Shown here: positions 54,780-64,000 of the stretch, in pieces | Layout of the letters: each line of letters begins with the position of its first letter | Numbering within the stretch: the stretch's first letter is position 1 | Assembly: GCF_963966145.1 (NCBI RefSeq) | Contig: NC_091047.1 | Coordinates: forward strand, 31,992,001-32,056,000 | Length of the DNA: 64,000 nt | Source of the DNA: Tenebrio molitor | Taxonomy: Eukaryota > Arthropoda > Insecta > Coleoptera > Tenebrionidae | Direction of reading: 5' to 3' | Program-made: the position numbers and the translations under genes | The notes under the pieces: generated by a model | Told to the model about the DNA's origin: nothing | The model's database searches: none | Seen by the model: only the letters and a program-made list of their open reading frames with translations

Positions 54780-55110
54780 TCCGTGTACTCATCCAGAGTT
54801 AAAAAAATATTATAAATTGTACAGTGTCGCATTTGAAACCTGAAAAATCGAAACAGCAATATAAAAAATGTTACAGTGACTTTGAGACTGATGTAACAAG
54901 AAGAATGTGAAAACCGTGTCGGATAATGTTGCATTGGCTTACCTATTTACTGGAATTTATTTATTGTGGCAGGTAAATGTTAAATTCTGTTATAAGTTGT
55001 ATCATCTGCTCCCTTTTAGGTTATTTTAATCGTGGAAATATCAGATGCCGTGCGAAGAGACAAATAAACCAAAATGTCTGTTGATGCCATTCAGGATTCA
55101 GGATATGTTA
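54780..55110 (+). pseudogene. Third Crypton fragment in tandem
   Basis: Directly after copy 2, a core-binding segment repeats (VSHLKPEKSKQQYKKCYSDF) followed by an acceptor CCCTTTTAG and a second, worse box A region (ILIVEISDAVRRDK; MSVDAIQD). The same order of parts as copy 2 within 550 bp points to a tandem duplication that then decayed. Confidence 0.6.
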
Positions 55111-55589
55111 CTAGTTACTAGATATTTCCCTTTTTGACCGGTGAAAAATTAACCTGTCTGTTCTAGACACAGACCATTAACAGAATTAAGACTTTCAAAA
55201 CCCGTATAAAACATGGGAGACACTGACAACACTAGCGCTGCTCTAGCGTTAGGCCAAACTAAATTACCGAATTTACTCGTTAATCCGATCGGGAATTTCC
55301 GTTTAAAAAGAAGGTTGATTTGAATATTAATTAATAATGTCATCAGTAATTTTGAATTTTCTAATTTCTGTCAAGGTTTAGTGAATAAATTTTATAAATT
55401 GTTCTACAAAATAAAGTACTCCAAACCAGTATCTTGAGATAATTTTTCGCTATCTTTTTATTTGGTAAGTTATTTTTTTCTTTTTGAAAAAGTACGAAAT
55501 ATGGTTTTTCAGATCGCAATTTTTATTTTATTTATTTGGATATGGGAAAAATTAAACATAAATGCTTTGTAAACAACAAGATCGGCGAT
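55101..55589. other. No supported gene
   Basis: AT-rich DNA with a TTGGCCTAACGC-like motif at 55248 (as GCGTTAGGCCAAAC) that recurs inverted at 56356 (GTTTGGCCTAACGC). These could be ends of one inserted unit of about 1.1 kb containing the THAP remnant. Confidence 0.35.
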
Positions 55590-55725
55590 AAAAAATAAAC
55601 ATTTTAAATTTCCAAAATTAGGAGAACAAAGGAAACGATGGATAGAAGCTTTAGGTAAATGTTGCACCACCCTTCAAAACAGATAATGCCTTTATTTGCG
55701 AGAAACATTTTAGCAACAATTTCTT
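55590..55725 (+). pseudogene. THAP-domain remnant
   Basis: Reads KHFKFPKLGEQRKRWIEALG, then after shifts NAFICEKHF: the FPK...R-x-x-W-hydrophobic...C-x-x-HF core of a THAP finger. The first cysteines are missing and stops follow. Unlike the exon at 1225 it keeps the FPK box, so it comes from a different THAP gene. Confidence 0.5.
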
Positions 55726-56544
55726 TACTCAAAAAACAAAACTCCATAAATACGCCCTACGTCGATTTTTCTTCGTGAAGACAAATAAACTTCAATAAAT
55801 AATGTTAGACCAGCTGAACAAATTGAAAATTCTACGATTACTGAAAATCCCACTGTAGAGAATCTAATCCTTCCTGTTATGCCCAAGGCCCAAAATAGAC
55901 ACCCAACAAAATCTTCTAGTGTGTTGCAAGTACTTGAATGCAAGAAAGTTAGTAGTCTTACTTCAAAAGATAGAAACATTTATTATATGGACCGATATCA
56001 GCGAAAAACAATTTCAAAATTAAAAAACCTTTTGCACGATTCTAAAATTATCTCCAGAAATTTTAAAAGTTAACGCAAAATCAAATTATTGAACTAGATC
56101 TACCCTTCAATTCAGTTTCACTCGCCTTTTAAACTAGCTTACTAGCCCACTCATGCCCAATAAATCCCAATTTACACACAAACTCGTTTAATGAACTACT
56201 AATTTGTTGTATATGTTAGAATTTGTATTAAAATGTTTAATACTTAATTAGTCGTTTTAAATTTTTTAAATAAGTATCAATTTAAATTAAATTGAAAAAA
56301 AATAGGCAACTAGGTATACAAAAACTAGTCAGATATGCAACTTGTTATACATTAGTTTGGCCTAACGCTCGGGCAGCGGCACTTGAGCTCGTCCCCGAAA
56401 ATGTAATCCCACTTGACAGTCTTACTATAGTTTAATTGTCTGTGGTTCTAGATCGATAATGGGCATCTTTTTTACCGACTCGTCATTCATGACATGAGGC
56501 GACCACTCCATTTGAAATTGGCGGGAACTTTATTTTTTCCAACT
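55726..56544. other. No supported gene
   Basis: A degraded, partly open plus-strand stretch (55879-56073) may be the tail of the THAP protein but shows no motif. GCCTAACGC near 56361 is the inverse of 55248. Confidence 0.35.
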
Positions 56545-56835
56545 TTATTTTTTTTTTTTCTCAAAAATGTCGTGTAAGATAACAAAATTTTTACACTGTC
56601 ATTTAAACAATTAAAAGGGCTATCAGAATCAAGAAAAAAAAAATAGGGGGTTTCCGTTAAAATAAACTATCGATGACGTCATAACTCGAAAACAAATGAC
56701 TGTTTGGAATTTTCTTTGGTACTAAAACATGTATTTTTATAAACTAAAATTGACCTGTTCAAATATTTTTTTGAAAAAAATTTTGTTTAATTTTTAAGGA
56801 ATTTATTCCATACTTTTGCCGCTCACTGTAGAGAT
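56545..56835 (+). repeat. Dispersed module shared with the pogo-type MITE
   Basis: About 270 bp alike to 43745-43985: TTTCTCAAAAAT, AATTAAAAGGGCTATCAGAA, ATCGATGACGTCAT and CATACTTTTGCCGCTCACTG in the same order. Here it abuts the left end of mariner copy C. Confidence 0.75.
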
Positions 56836-57609
56836 AGATACAGGTGGACCATCGTATGGCATTTTTTAAATTTAACCTATTTAAAATGGTCCAAAAAAGA
56901 TGAAAAATGGAGGAATTGATCTTCAATTTTGATACTACAACATGGCTTAATTATTTTTTAGAAAACAAAATTGTGGTGAAAGTTGATTTTGATAGCAATT
57001 TATTATCAAATTATTAAAGCTATCAGTTTTTTTTTTCTTCCACTGCATCTACGTAGTGCGTACATTATGATGATATGCAAAACGGAATTTAGATTGGTAT
57101 AGTGATTGAATAAATCGAAATATTAAATAATGTCATGCAAAACACTTTTATTTATGGCCGAGTTCTTAAATGACAACCCTCGTCAACTGGTGTCAGGTTG
57201 ATTTACAACTCTCCCCAGTAAAAGTGGTTCTGAGGTACAATCGACAGGAGCTATGAGTAATAAGATCCAGGCCCGTACTTAAATCTTCTATGGAATTTAA
57301 AACTCTCTATTTTAAATTTTTGAAAGCAACATTGTTAAAACAGCTTTGCTTACTCATTTAATATTAAGCACTTATTGAAATCCAGGTAAAAACAAGATTA
57401 GTTGAAAATTTAAGTAGCCACTATTTAAATCTTATCTACTCAAGCCTATTTTCTGGGTTTATTAGATTTGTTAAGTACTAGGAAAAAGGATTTATTTGAA
57501 AATTTACCTGCCTGCTGTTATTTTAAGAATTTACCTGGTTGAACTTCCAACAGTCTGGACGTGCTTTTGAGTTGTGTAGTTTTTGTGAAATTAATTCTGA
57601 ACAGTAATT

Positions 57610-59048
57610 ATGCCTTTTCAATATTCATTTGAAGAAAAGACTGAAATGCTACTAATTTTTGGTGAATGTGGCAGAGACGCTACTCTGGCCGCTGAAACTT
57701 ACGCCGCGAGGTTTCCGTGCTCCAAATCATCAAATTTTTAAATCATTAGTGTCTTCTTAGGTGAAAGAGGAACTTTTCAACAAAGTACAAAGTCGTTTAT
57801 CAATCCAACCATTACCCACGATATCAACCAAGCCAGAGTGTTAAATTTAGTTGAAAATAATCCCCATATTGGTAGCAGAGAGATTAGCTCTCAAATTGGG
57901 ATCAGCAAAAGTAGTGTGCTTCGAATTTTGAAAAAACACGAATATCACCCGTACTATGGCGGACAAAAAATGTTGGCCGTCATTGTCTGTCAATTCAAAA
58001 AAAAAAAAAAAATTGTACTCCGTACTTTATTGTCATCATGATTACCGTCTTGATTATAAACGTTATTTTTTGGGTGGTAAATTTCAAAACTCAAAATTAT
58101 TTTGTCATTTCTACTACACAGAACGTTTACCTCTGGTTATCTATGTACGATTGCTCTAATTTTGTTCATTCATATAGGATTTTTGGAATATCTGAGCTTC
58201 AAACAGTTTAAATTGATTGTCAAAATGACAAGAATCGGAAGTGGGGTTACGATTCCTAAAGGTTTATTTACACTTTACTTGAATGTCAAGAAAGTGACGG
58301 CCAAAATTTTTTGGCCGCCATAGTACCACCTGGAACCAGCCAAGAGTTGCATGGTGAAGATTTTGCAAATCGAGTGGCTTTTTGCGAATGGGCAGAGGAA
58401 AAAATCCGGAATGATGAACATTTTTTTGAAAGAGTTGTGTTTACCGAGGAATGTTGTGTAAAAAATAATGGTGCAGTGAATAAACACAATTTACACTATT
58501 GGGGAATACAAAATCCGTATTGGATGAGAGAGCAAGACATCCAAAATCGCTGGTCCCTTAATGTCTGGGGAGGTGTTGTCAACAATAGAATTGTGGGGCC
58601 GTTTTTTTTTGAAGGTCCATTGAATGGTCAGAGATACACCACCTTTTTGCAAGACGAACTAAACGATTTGTTAGATGCAATTGTGCCAGTAAATGAAAGG
58701 TTTCGGTTGTGGTTCCAACAAGACGGAGCACCTCCACATTTTAGTCGAACAGCCCGGGAAGAATTAACGCTCCAGTTTGGAGAAAATTGGATTGGTAGAG
58801 GCCGACCCATACCTTGGCCAGCGAGATCACCTGATCTTACACCACCAGATTTTTTCTTATGGGGTGCCATCAAAGAACGTGTTTTCCGGGAGAGACCGAC
58901 AACAAGAGATAATATGAGGGAAAGACTAATTGCCGCCTTCCGCGAATTTAATGACCTGAATGTTGCGGCTACCGTTCAAGCAAATTTTAAGAGACGCTTG
59001 CGACTTTGCATCGAACAGGAAGGTCATCATTTTGAACATCTAATGTAG
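57610..59048 (+). pseudogene. DD41D mariner transposase, copy C
   Basis: Start MPFQYSFEEKTEMLLIFGEC at 57610, a frameshift near 57725, then SREISSQIGISKSSVLRILK and HEYHPY, where a MITE (57954-58323) splits the gene. The catalytic half is open to 59048: VVFTEECCV, WFQQDGAPPHFS and LTPPDFFLWGAI, ending IEQEGHHFEHLM. There are 41 residues between the last two Asp. The first catalytic position is Glu (TEE) where copy B has Asp (TDE). After removing the MITE, one small frameshift remains before QELHGEDF. Confidence 0.87.
57954..58323. mobile_element. MITE of the CTATNGCGGCCAAAA family
   Basis: CTATGGCGGACAAAAAATGT and TTTTTTGGCCGCCATAG, TA at 57952-57953 and 58324-58325. 370 bp. Inserted in the mariner copy C transposase codons. 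Confidence 0.9.
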
Positions 59049-59689
59049 TAATGTAAAATAAAATAAATTAAAAATCAACTATTTGTTTATTTTATCTAAA
59101 TACGATTAACAAAAAAATTTTAAGTCCGCCCCTGAAATAAAGACTACCCTCGGCTCGTCAGAGATACCTTTTGTGATTTAAGGTTGGTTGTAATACTTTA
59201 CAGCGGGCATTGTGAACGCAAATTTGTTGTGGACAGAAGTTACAGCAATAAATTCCTTATACTTTGCCGACAAAAATCACAAAATCTCAATTCATTTAAA
59301 ATCAAAGGTTCTTATCAAATTTTAAATTTCGGGAATACATTCTCCATAATATTTTAAATGTAATTATTAAAAAAAAAATTTTGGATTTCTGAATTTTTTC
59401 ACTTTATAGCGTCCCGGCGCTGTTTAGAAACTTAATTCAAAAAAATAAAATTACCATGGTGTAGTACTTTAATTGAAGATTGTTACCTGTAACTTTATTT
59501 TTTTTTTAACAACTAGAAATAGGTTAAATCTCCAAAATGCCATACGATGGTCCACCCTGTATGTTGTAATTGTGATAATAAATAAATATTGAAATGACTT
59601 TTACTTTTACGGCCGTCGTCAAGGCAACTGCTGCGAAATTCAATTTCGCGGCCTACTCTAGGCACGCGAAGTGCTTATTTCGCGTACAC

Positions 59690-60196
59690 ACACAAAATGA
59701 ATTTTCTTCATAAATTTTTTTTCGTTAGTTATTCGATGTTTTAATAGTTATTCTGCTAATCGGGGCGGAGACAAATCCAACAATGTGTAACACAATAAAA
59801 ATCATTGGTGTGAACTCGTGACACATGTCGAGTACTTTTGAGGTTATATGAAATCACTGAATTAACTGAACGATCAAGTTATCGACCGGGGTGGAAAATT
59901 ATTGAATTACTAATATCGCTATTAAAAAATAGGGGTTGATTGTAGAAGGGTGAAAATTTAGGGTTGTATGTATTTTGTAATGCCACATCATAAAAAAATA
60001 TTAATAAACAATTTTGTCCAAAAAATTAAAAAAAAATGGGGTGGACCACCCTTATCACTTAGGGGTATAAAAAATAGATAACAACCTATTCTCAGACCTA
60101 CTGAATATACATATAAAATTTCATCAAAATCGGTCAAGCCGTTTCGGAGGAGTATGATAACTAAGACTGTGACACGAGAATTTTATATATTAGACT
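59690..60196. repeat. Dispersed repeat A, first copy
   Basis: Contains TTCGTTAGTTATTCGATGTT, CGGGGCGGAGACAAATCC and ends with TCGGTCAAGCCGTTTCGGAG then TTTTATATATTAGACTA. A second copy lies at 61497-61967, both followed by the start of repeat B. The terminal phrase is typical of 3' ends of common insect retroelements; the class is not settled. Confidence 0.75.
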
Positions 60197-61496
60197 AGCT
60201 GACCCGGCGAACTTCGTACCGCCTCAGAATCAATAAATGTTGTGTTAACTTATTAGGTGAATTAAATTAAGTTTTTTTATTAAGATAAAATTAATAATTA
60301 AAATAAATTGAAATTTAATGATTTAATGCATACACAAACAAATTTAATACAGTTGGTTGCAAAAAAAAAACGGGAAACGAAAATTTTTCTAATGTAAATT
60401 TGGTTTTGTCCATTTGTCAATTAATTGTCTACTCGACAATACCTATCAAATGATTTCTAAAAATGTCTGAATTTTGACTCTAATTCTAACCTATCTCTCG
60501 TAAGAAGGTTTCACACTATGAAAAAATTGTAAAAATGTGTCAATTTTATTCTGACAGTTCCCGTTTTTTTTTGCAACCAACTGTACCTTCATTTAATGCT
60601 AAGCACTACGCCCTCCGACGGAGATTATTCATTCGTATTCACGTCACGTGATGTGCAATTTCTGCACGGATGTTGGCCTTCAGTTCTTGTAGGGTCCTTT
60701 GATGGTTGATATAAACGCGAGATTTCAAAAAAACCCATAAACAAAATCGCAAGGGGCCAAATCTGGCGAGCGAGTTCTCTACTACAAATTGCCAGTTCTT
60801 CGTCTTGTCGCACTCCCGGTTTGTCTGAACGTGGTGACCCATGTAACAATTGATTTCTGGTTCGGGACACGACCCAACATTGAAGCGATTTCGGAAGGTT
60901 GCGATCACAGAATATCAGTTTGAAAAGTAGACCTCGACGGCAAACGCAGGGTCTCTATCTCCACTCTTCCAACCATGGAGGTAGTATTAACAGGAGGGAG
61001 CATATTTCCCCATAGCCCTATACCGTCAATGCTTTAGATGCGGTATCAGTCGGCCACTCTCTGGTACCACTTTATGACTCTTCTCAAACTACGCGCAAGC
61101 GTTAGTGACACTGCTGGCCCTCTGCTGGGATCTTTCCACATGGTGCGCTCTGCATTTAGTACCACTTTATGGCAGTGCGCATTTACGCGGCATTTCCGCT
61201 TTTTTCAAATAGTGCCCCTTCCTGACAACGCATGATGGCAGCTGACAGATATAGGGAACAAATCTTTAAAACCACGGCTTCCGAGTGAGACCACTCCCGC
61301 TCCATTACAGTCTGAATGGCGCGCATTTCAAAAAAGGAAGTTATGTTGTCGCACCCTGTACAATGCAAATATAGGTAAGAGTAATACGTGTTGATCACCA
61401 TTGATCACACTTGGTGTCAAAACTCAGCTGACGTTAAATCTCAATTAAGTTCAAATTGTCAATGCGCGCACAATGACAGATGACATAACCTTACAA
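60197..61496. repeat. Dispersed repeat B, second copy
   Basis: Near-identical to 50274-51590, including the 234-bp MITE (60350-60583) and the deleted mariner remnant (60600-61010, minus). Small indels distinguish it: shorter around 60795, and a missing repeat near 61170. Confidence 0.8.
60350..60583. mobile_element. MITE with CAGTTGGTTGCAAAAAAAAA ends, second copy
   Basis: Same ends, length and flanking TA as 50399-50632. Confidence 0.82.
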
Positions 61497-61967
61497 AATA
61501 AATTTTCTTAATAATTTTTTTTTTCGTTAGTTATTCGATGTTTTAATAGTTATTGTGCTCTTCGGGGCGGAGACAAATCCAACAATGTGTAACACAATAA
61601 AAATCATTGGTTTGAGCTCGTGACACATGTCGATCAAGTTATCGACCGCGGTTGAAAATTATTGAATTACTAATATCGCTATTAAAAAATAGGGGTTGTT
61701 GGTAGAAGTGTGAAAATTTAGGGTCGTATGTACTTTTTAATACCACATCATAAAAAAATAAAAATAAACAATTTTGTCCACAAAATAATTTTTTTTTTTT
61801 GGGGTGGACCATCCTTATCACTTAGGAGTATAAAAAATAGATAGCAACCTATTCTCAGACCTACTGAATATACGTATAAAATTTCATCAAAATCGGTCAA
61901 GCCGTTTCGGAGGAGTATGATAACTAAAACTGTGACACGAGAATTTTATATATTAGATTAGACTAGC
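61497..61967. repeat. Dispersed repeat A, second copy
   Basis: Repeats 59690-60196 with small changes and is followed by GCTGACCCGACAGACGTTGT, a variant start of repeat B. Confidence 0.75.
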
Positions 61968-62448
61968 TGACCCGACAGACGTTGTCTTGTCCAAATTTCA
62001 ATACCTAAATTTTTTTGTGAAAAGCTATTGAAAATGTGCAAACAAAGTAAAAATGAGGAATTTTACATGGGAGATGAATTCTATCGGCAGTAGGTATTCT
62101 ACACTGCTGAAATGCTGGAAATGTGTGATGTGCCTGGAATTGGGAGTTGGAACCATACAACTATAAACTTTATAATTATATGGTTGGAACCATGCGGTTT
62201 TGTCTATGAACTGTCAAAGAAATGTCATCTCTATTTTACCCACACAGTTGCCAGATTAATTTTCGTACATAGTTGCCAGATTTATCCACAATTATTTTGA
62301 ATCACCCAATATTTACATTTTGATTGCAAGATCGATGTTCAAGTAAACAATCCGATTGGTTTGGTTCCCAATTTCACGACCAGCTGTCAAATAACATTTG
62401 TGCATGTAGGCAAATAAATTGAAATAGAAATAAAACAACTATATACTA
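61968..62448. other. Start of a third repeat B, then no supported gene
   Basis: After about 40 bp the match to repeat B fades. The rest is AT-rich and non-coding; CACAGTTGCCAGATTAATTT is partly repeated (62244, 62270). Confidence 0.4.
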
Positions 62449-63917
62449 CACTCACCGGCAAAATTAGCGGGACACGCGAAAAAATTTGATTTTTTTCCAA
62501 AAAAAAATATTTATTTGCTAATTTTACAAAAAATCAAAATAATTTAGAGTAAAGAACAATAACTAAACACAACGACACCAATTTAAAGAAAAAATGTATG
62601 AGAAAGCAAAAAAAGGCGTTTAAACATTTTTTCCTTTTTTGTTATTTTTTTGTGTATGACAAAGACATTTAATTTTAATAACGTGTGTTTCCTCCACGAG
62701 CTCGTATTAATGCAATCGTTCGCCTTGGCATGCTCCTGATGCTATTGTCAATCAACTCTTGAGGCTTGGGTAGTTTGGGGCGCAGGAATTCTGGCCTTAA
62801 CCCTTTTGCCCAACATGAGACCTAGCAGGCCAGTCCATCTTGGTTATCTCTGTCTCGGTTAAAAAGTTTGTTACGCAGCGAGCGATGTGCGGACGGGCAT
62901 TATCCTGCATTAAGATGAAATTATCGTCAATATTTGGAGCAAGAGGTACCACATGATCTTGTAAAATGTTTGTTATGTACCGATCAGCATTCAAAGTGCC
63001 CATGTCAACGATTACTAATTCTATGCGCGCTCCTAAACCTATTCCGCCCCAGACCATAATTGAGCCTCCACCAAAAGGGACTTTTGGAGTGAAATTACAT
63101 TGGGAATATCGTTCTCCTCGACGTCGCCATATTCTTTCCCTCCCGTAGATTGTGTTTACACAAAAACGGCTTTCGTCGGTGAACAAAACTTGACTCCATT
63201 GGTCAATATTCCAATTCTCATGTTCACGGCCAAAAGCTAGTCGTGCTACTCGAAGACGTACCTCAAGTTTTGGAACTTTTGCTGGTACGTATGACCTCAG
63301 TTCAACTTCCTTGAGCCTTCTTTTCACCGTTCGTTCACTTATCTGGACTCCTCGGACCTCTTCTAAAGCACTTCTGGTCTGCACTGGTGTTTGACTTCTG
63401 TTCCTCAGAGTTTGCAACACTATGAAACGATCATCCCTGACTGTGGTTGACCGTTTGCTGCCCTGCCCTCGCTTTCTGTCATACGAACCAGTCGCTCTAT
63501 ACCTCAAAACATTGCGATTAATGGTTGATTTTGATGCTCCGAGGGCTCTAGCCACTGGGCGATACGTTTGACCACTTTCAATCAACGCCACAGCTCTAGC
63601 AACATGTGTCGGGGCTAAATCTCTCATATCATGTTCGTCTTCTTATAAAGTTCAACAGAGCAAATGAACTAACCTTTGATAGGCTACCCAAGAAATTAAA
63701 ACCCAACTTTTTCGAAGTTACTGAGATGCCGAAATTCTTAATAAATATTCAAAGGACGCTATGACTTCGTCATGAACGGTTGACAGCTCTCAATTTGGTA
63801 TCAAATATTAGTAATAAGGCAACTTGATTTGAAAACAATATCAAACTCAACCGTGATCCAAAAAACCTAACGAAAATATTATTTTTCTGCGTGTCCCGCT
63901 AATTTTGCCGGCGAGTG
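62449..63917 (-). mobile_element. Tc1 element with deleted transposase
   Basis: CACTCACCGGCAAAATTAGC at the left and GCTAATTTTGCCGGCGAGTG at the right, TA at 62447-62448 and 63918-63919. 1,469 bp. Confidence 0.92.
62665..63627 (-). pseudogene. Tc1 transposase lacking the catalytic Glu
   Basis: Open from MRDLAPTHVARAVALIESGQ: first HTH (YRPVARALGASKSTINRNVL), GRKRS-like hook (GQGSKRSTT), second HTH, Asp in VLFTDESRFCV and Asp in LMQDNARPHIA. After DWPARS the frame breaks; the tail LIDNSIRSMPRRTIALIRAR and GGNTRY is still recognisable at 62665-62755, but the SPDLNPIEHLW block with the Glu and about 40 residues are deleted. The remainder is well preserved, so the deletion is probably recent. 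Confidence 0.88.
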
Positions 63918-63919
63918 TA

Positions 63920-64000
63920 CATTTGTTGGACAGATCGCGAAACAATACAAAAGTAAAAGCAAATGTAATTTTATTTTAATTTACTGGATTGCGTTTTCCA
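63920..64000. other. Window edge
   Basis: Short AT-rich flank; nothing recognised. Confidence 0.3.

Larger units (their letters stand above)
52822..54842 (+). pseudogene. Crypton-like recombinase copy 2, split by a Tc1-like element
   Basis: From ATG 52822 the core-binding domain reads VSNLIPVKSKRQYDKCSNDF and VVLAYLMEKSKTVKSSTLWS up to TKFLKLV at 53127. After the Tc1-like insertion it resumes with PFLKK then, after a one-base shift, SVGYQAEKSKVLTRDQIN. An acceptor CCCTTTTTTAG leads to VILIMGISGAMRRDELRK (box A Arg) and, after another shift, MSIDDIQDEHSVLIVAVPD. The C-terminal His-x-x-Arg and Tyr motifs are absent. Same family as 46546-47775, but decayed. Confidence 0.75.
56841..59559 (+). 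mobile_element. DD41D mariner copy C
   Basis: Left CAGGTGGACCATCGTATGGC and right GCCATACGATGGTCCACCCTG are inverted, followed inward by AATTTAACCTATTT and its inverse; TA flanks both. 2,719 bp including a 370-bp MITE. A different DD41D family from copies A and B, judging by its ends. Confidence 0.9.

Overview
The window is eukaryotic, and almost certainly an insect or other arthropod genome. It is AT-rich, has genes broken by GT-AG introns, and carries an arthropod-style mix of transposons: Tc1, DD41D mariner, pogo, P-element/THAP, PIF/Harbinger, piggyBac, MULE, Crypton, an Academ-like element, R1-type and R4/Dong-type LINEs, and many MITEs. I found no convincing single-copy host gene. It reads as a nested transposon graveyard (heterochromatin or a TE-rich intergenic region) with several young insertions.

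Layout. 1-745: pieces of a Harbinger DNA-binding ORF and of a mariner. 1225-6389: a P-element-like gene (THAP exons plus transposase exon), split by a complete pogo element (1779-4364, TA duplicated) and cut at its 3' end by a MITE (6390-6745). 7940-18309: a DD41D mariner split by a 9.2 kb Harbinger element (about 8598-17791). The Harbinger transposase ORF is itself split by a GC-rich LINE (10621-15797); its codons resume in frame after the 5-bp target duplication. Two R4/Dong-type 3' ends also lie inside the Harbinger element. 18326-19815: an almost intact Tc1. 20000-28000: piggyBac, hemopexin-like and Harbinger remains, including a two-gene Harbinger unit (22626-24820). 28277-29882: a second DD41D mariner.

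31468-39098: a 5'-truncated, poly(A)-tailed R1-type LINE flanked by GTGTGAAC, opened by the most remarkable element of the window (32037-38282). This 6.2 kb transposon has terminal inverted repeats of about 530 bp. It encodes a large protein with paired Cys/His modules, a transposase-like core, an XPG/FEN-type nuclease-like region and a CXC motif; I read it as Academ-like. 40390-43490: a MULE gene interrupted by a MITE that is itself interrupted by a deleted mariner. 43508-46031: a pogo-type MITE and Tc1/mariner ends. 46546-47775: a Crypton-like tyrosine recombinase. 48115-50154: a two-gene Harbinger unit. 50274-52536: a dispersed repeat and a third R4/Dong-type copy. 52822-55100: degenerate, partly tandem Cryptons interrupted by a Tc1-like element that looks like the autonomous relative of a MITE family seen three more times here. 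56841-59559: a third DD41D mariner with a MITE in its ORF. 59690-61967: an A-B-A' repeat block. 62449-63917: a Tc1 element whose transposase lacks the catalytic Glu.

The genes do not form a pathway. Each belongs to a mobile element, usually a transposase with an accessory DNA-binding protein in the Harbinger units. Many identifications come from conserved motifs read by eye. Superfamily names for the Academ-like, DD41D and R4/Dong-type elements need profile searches.
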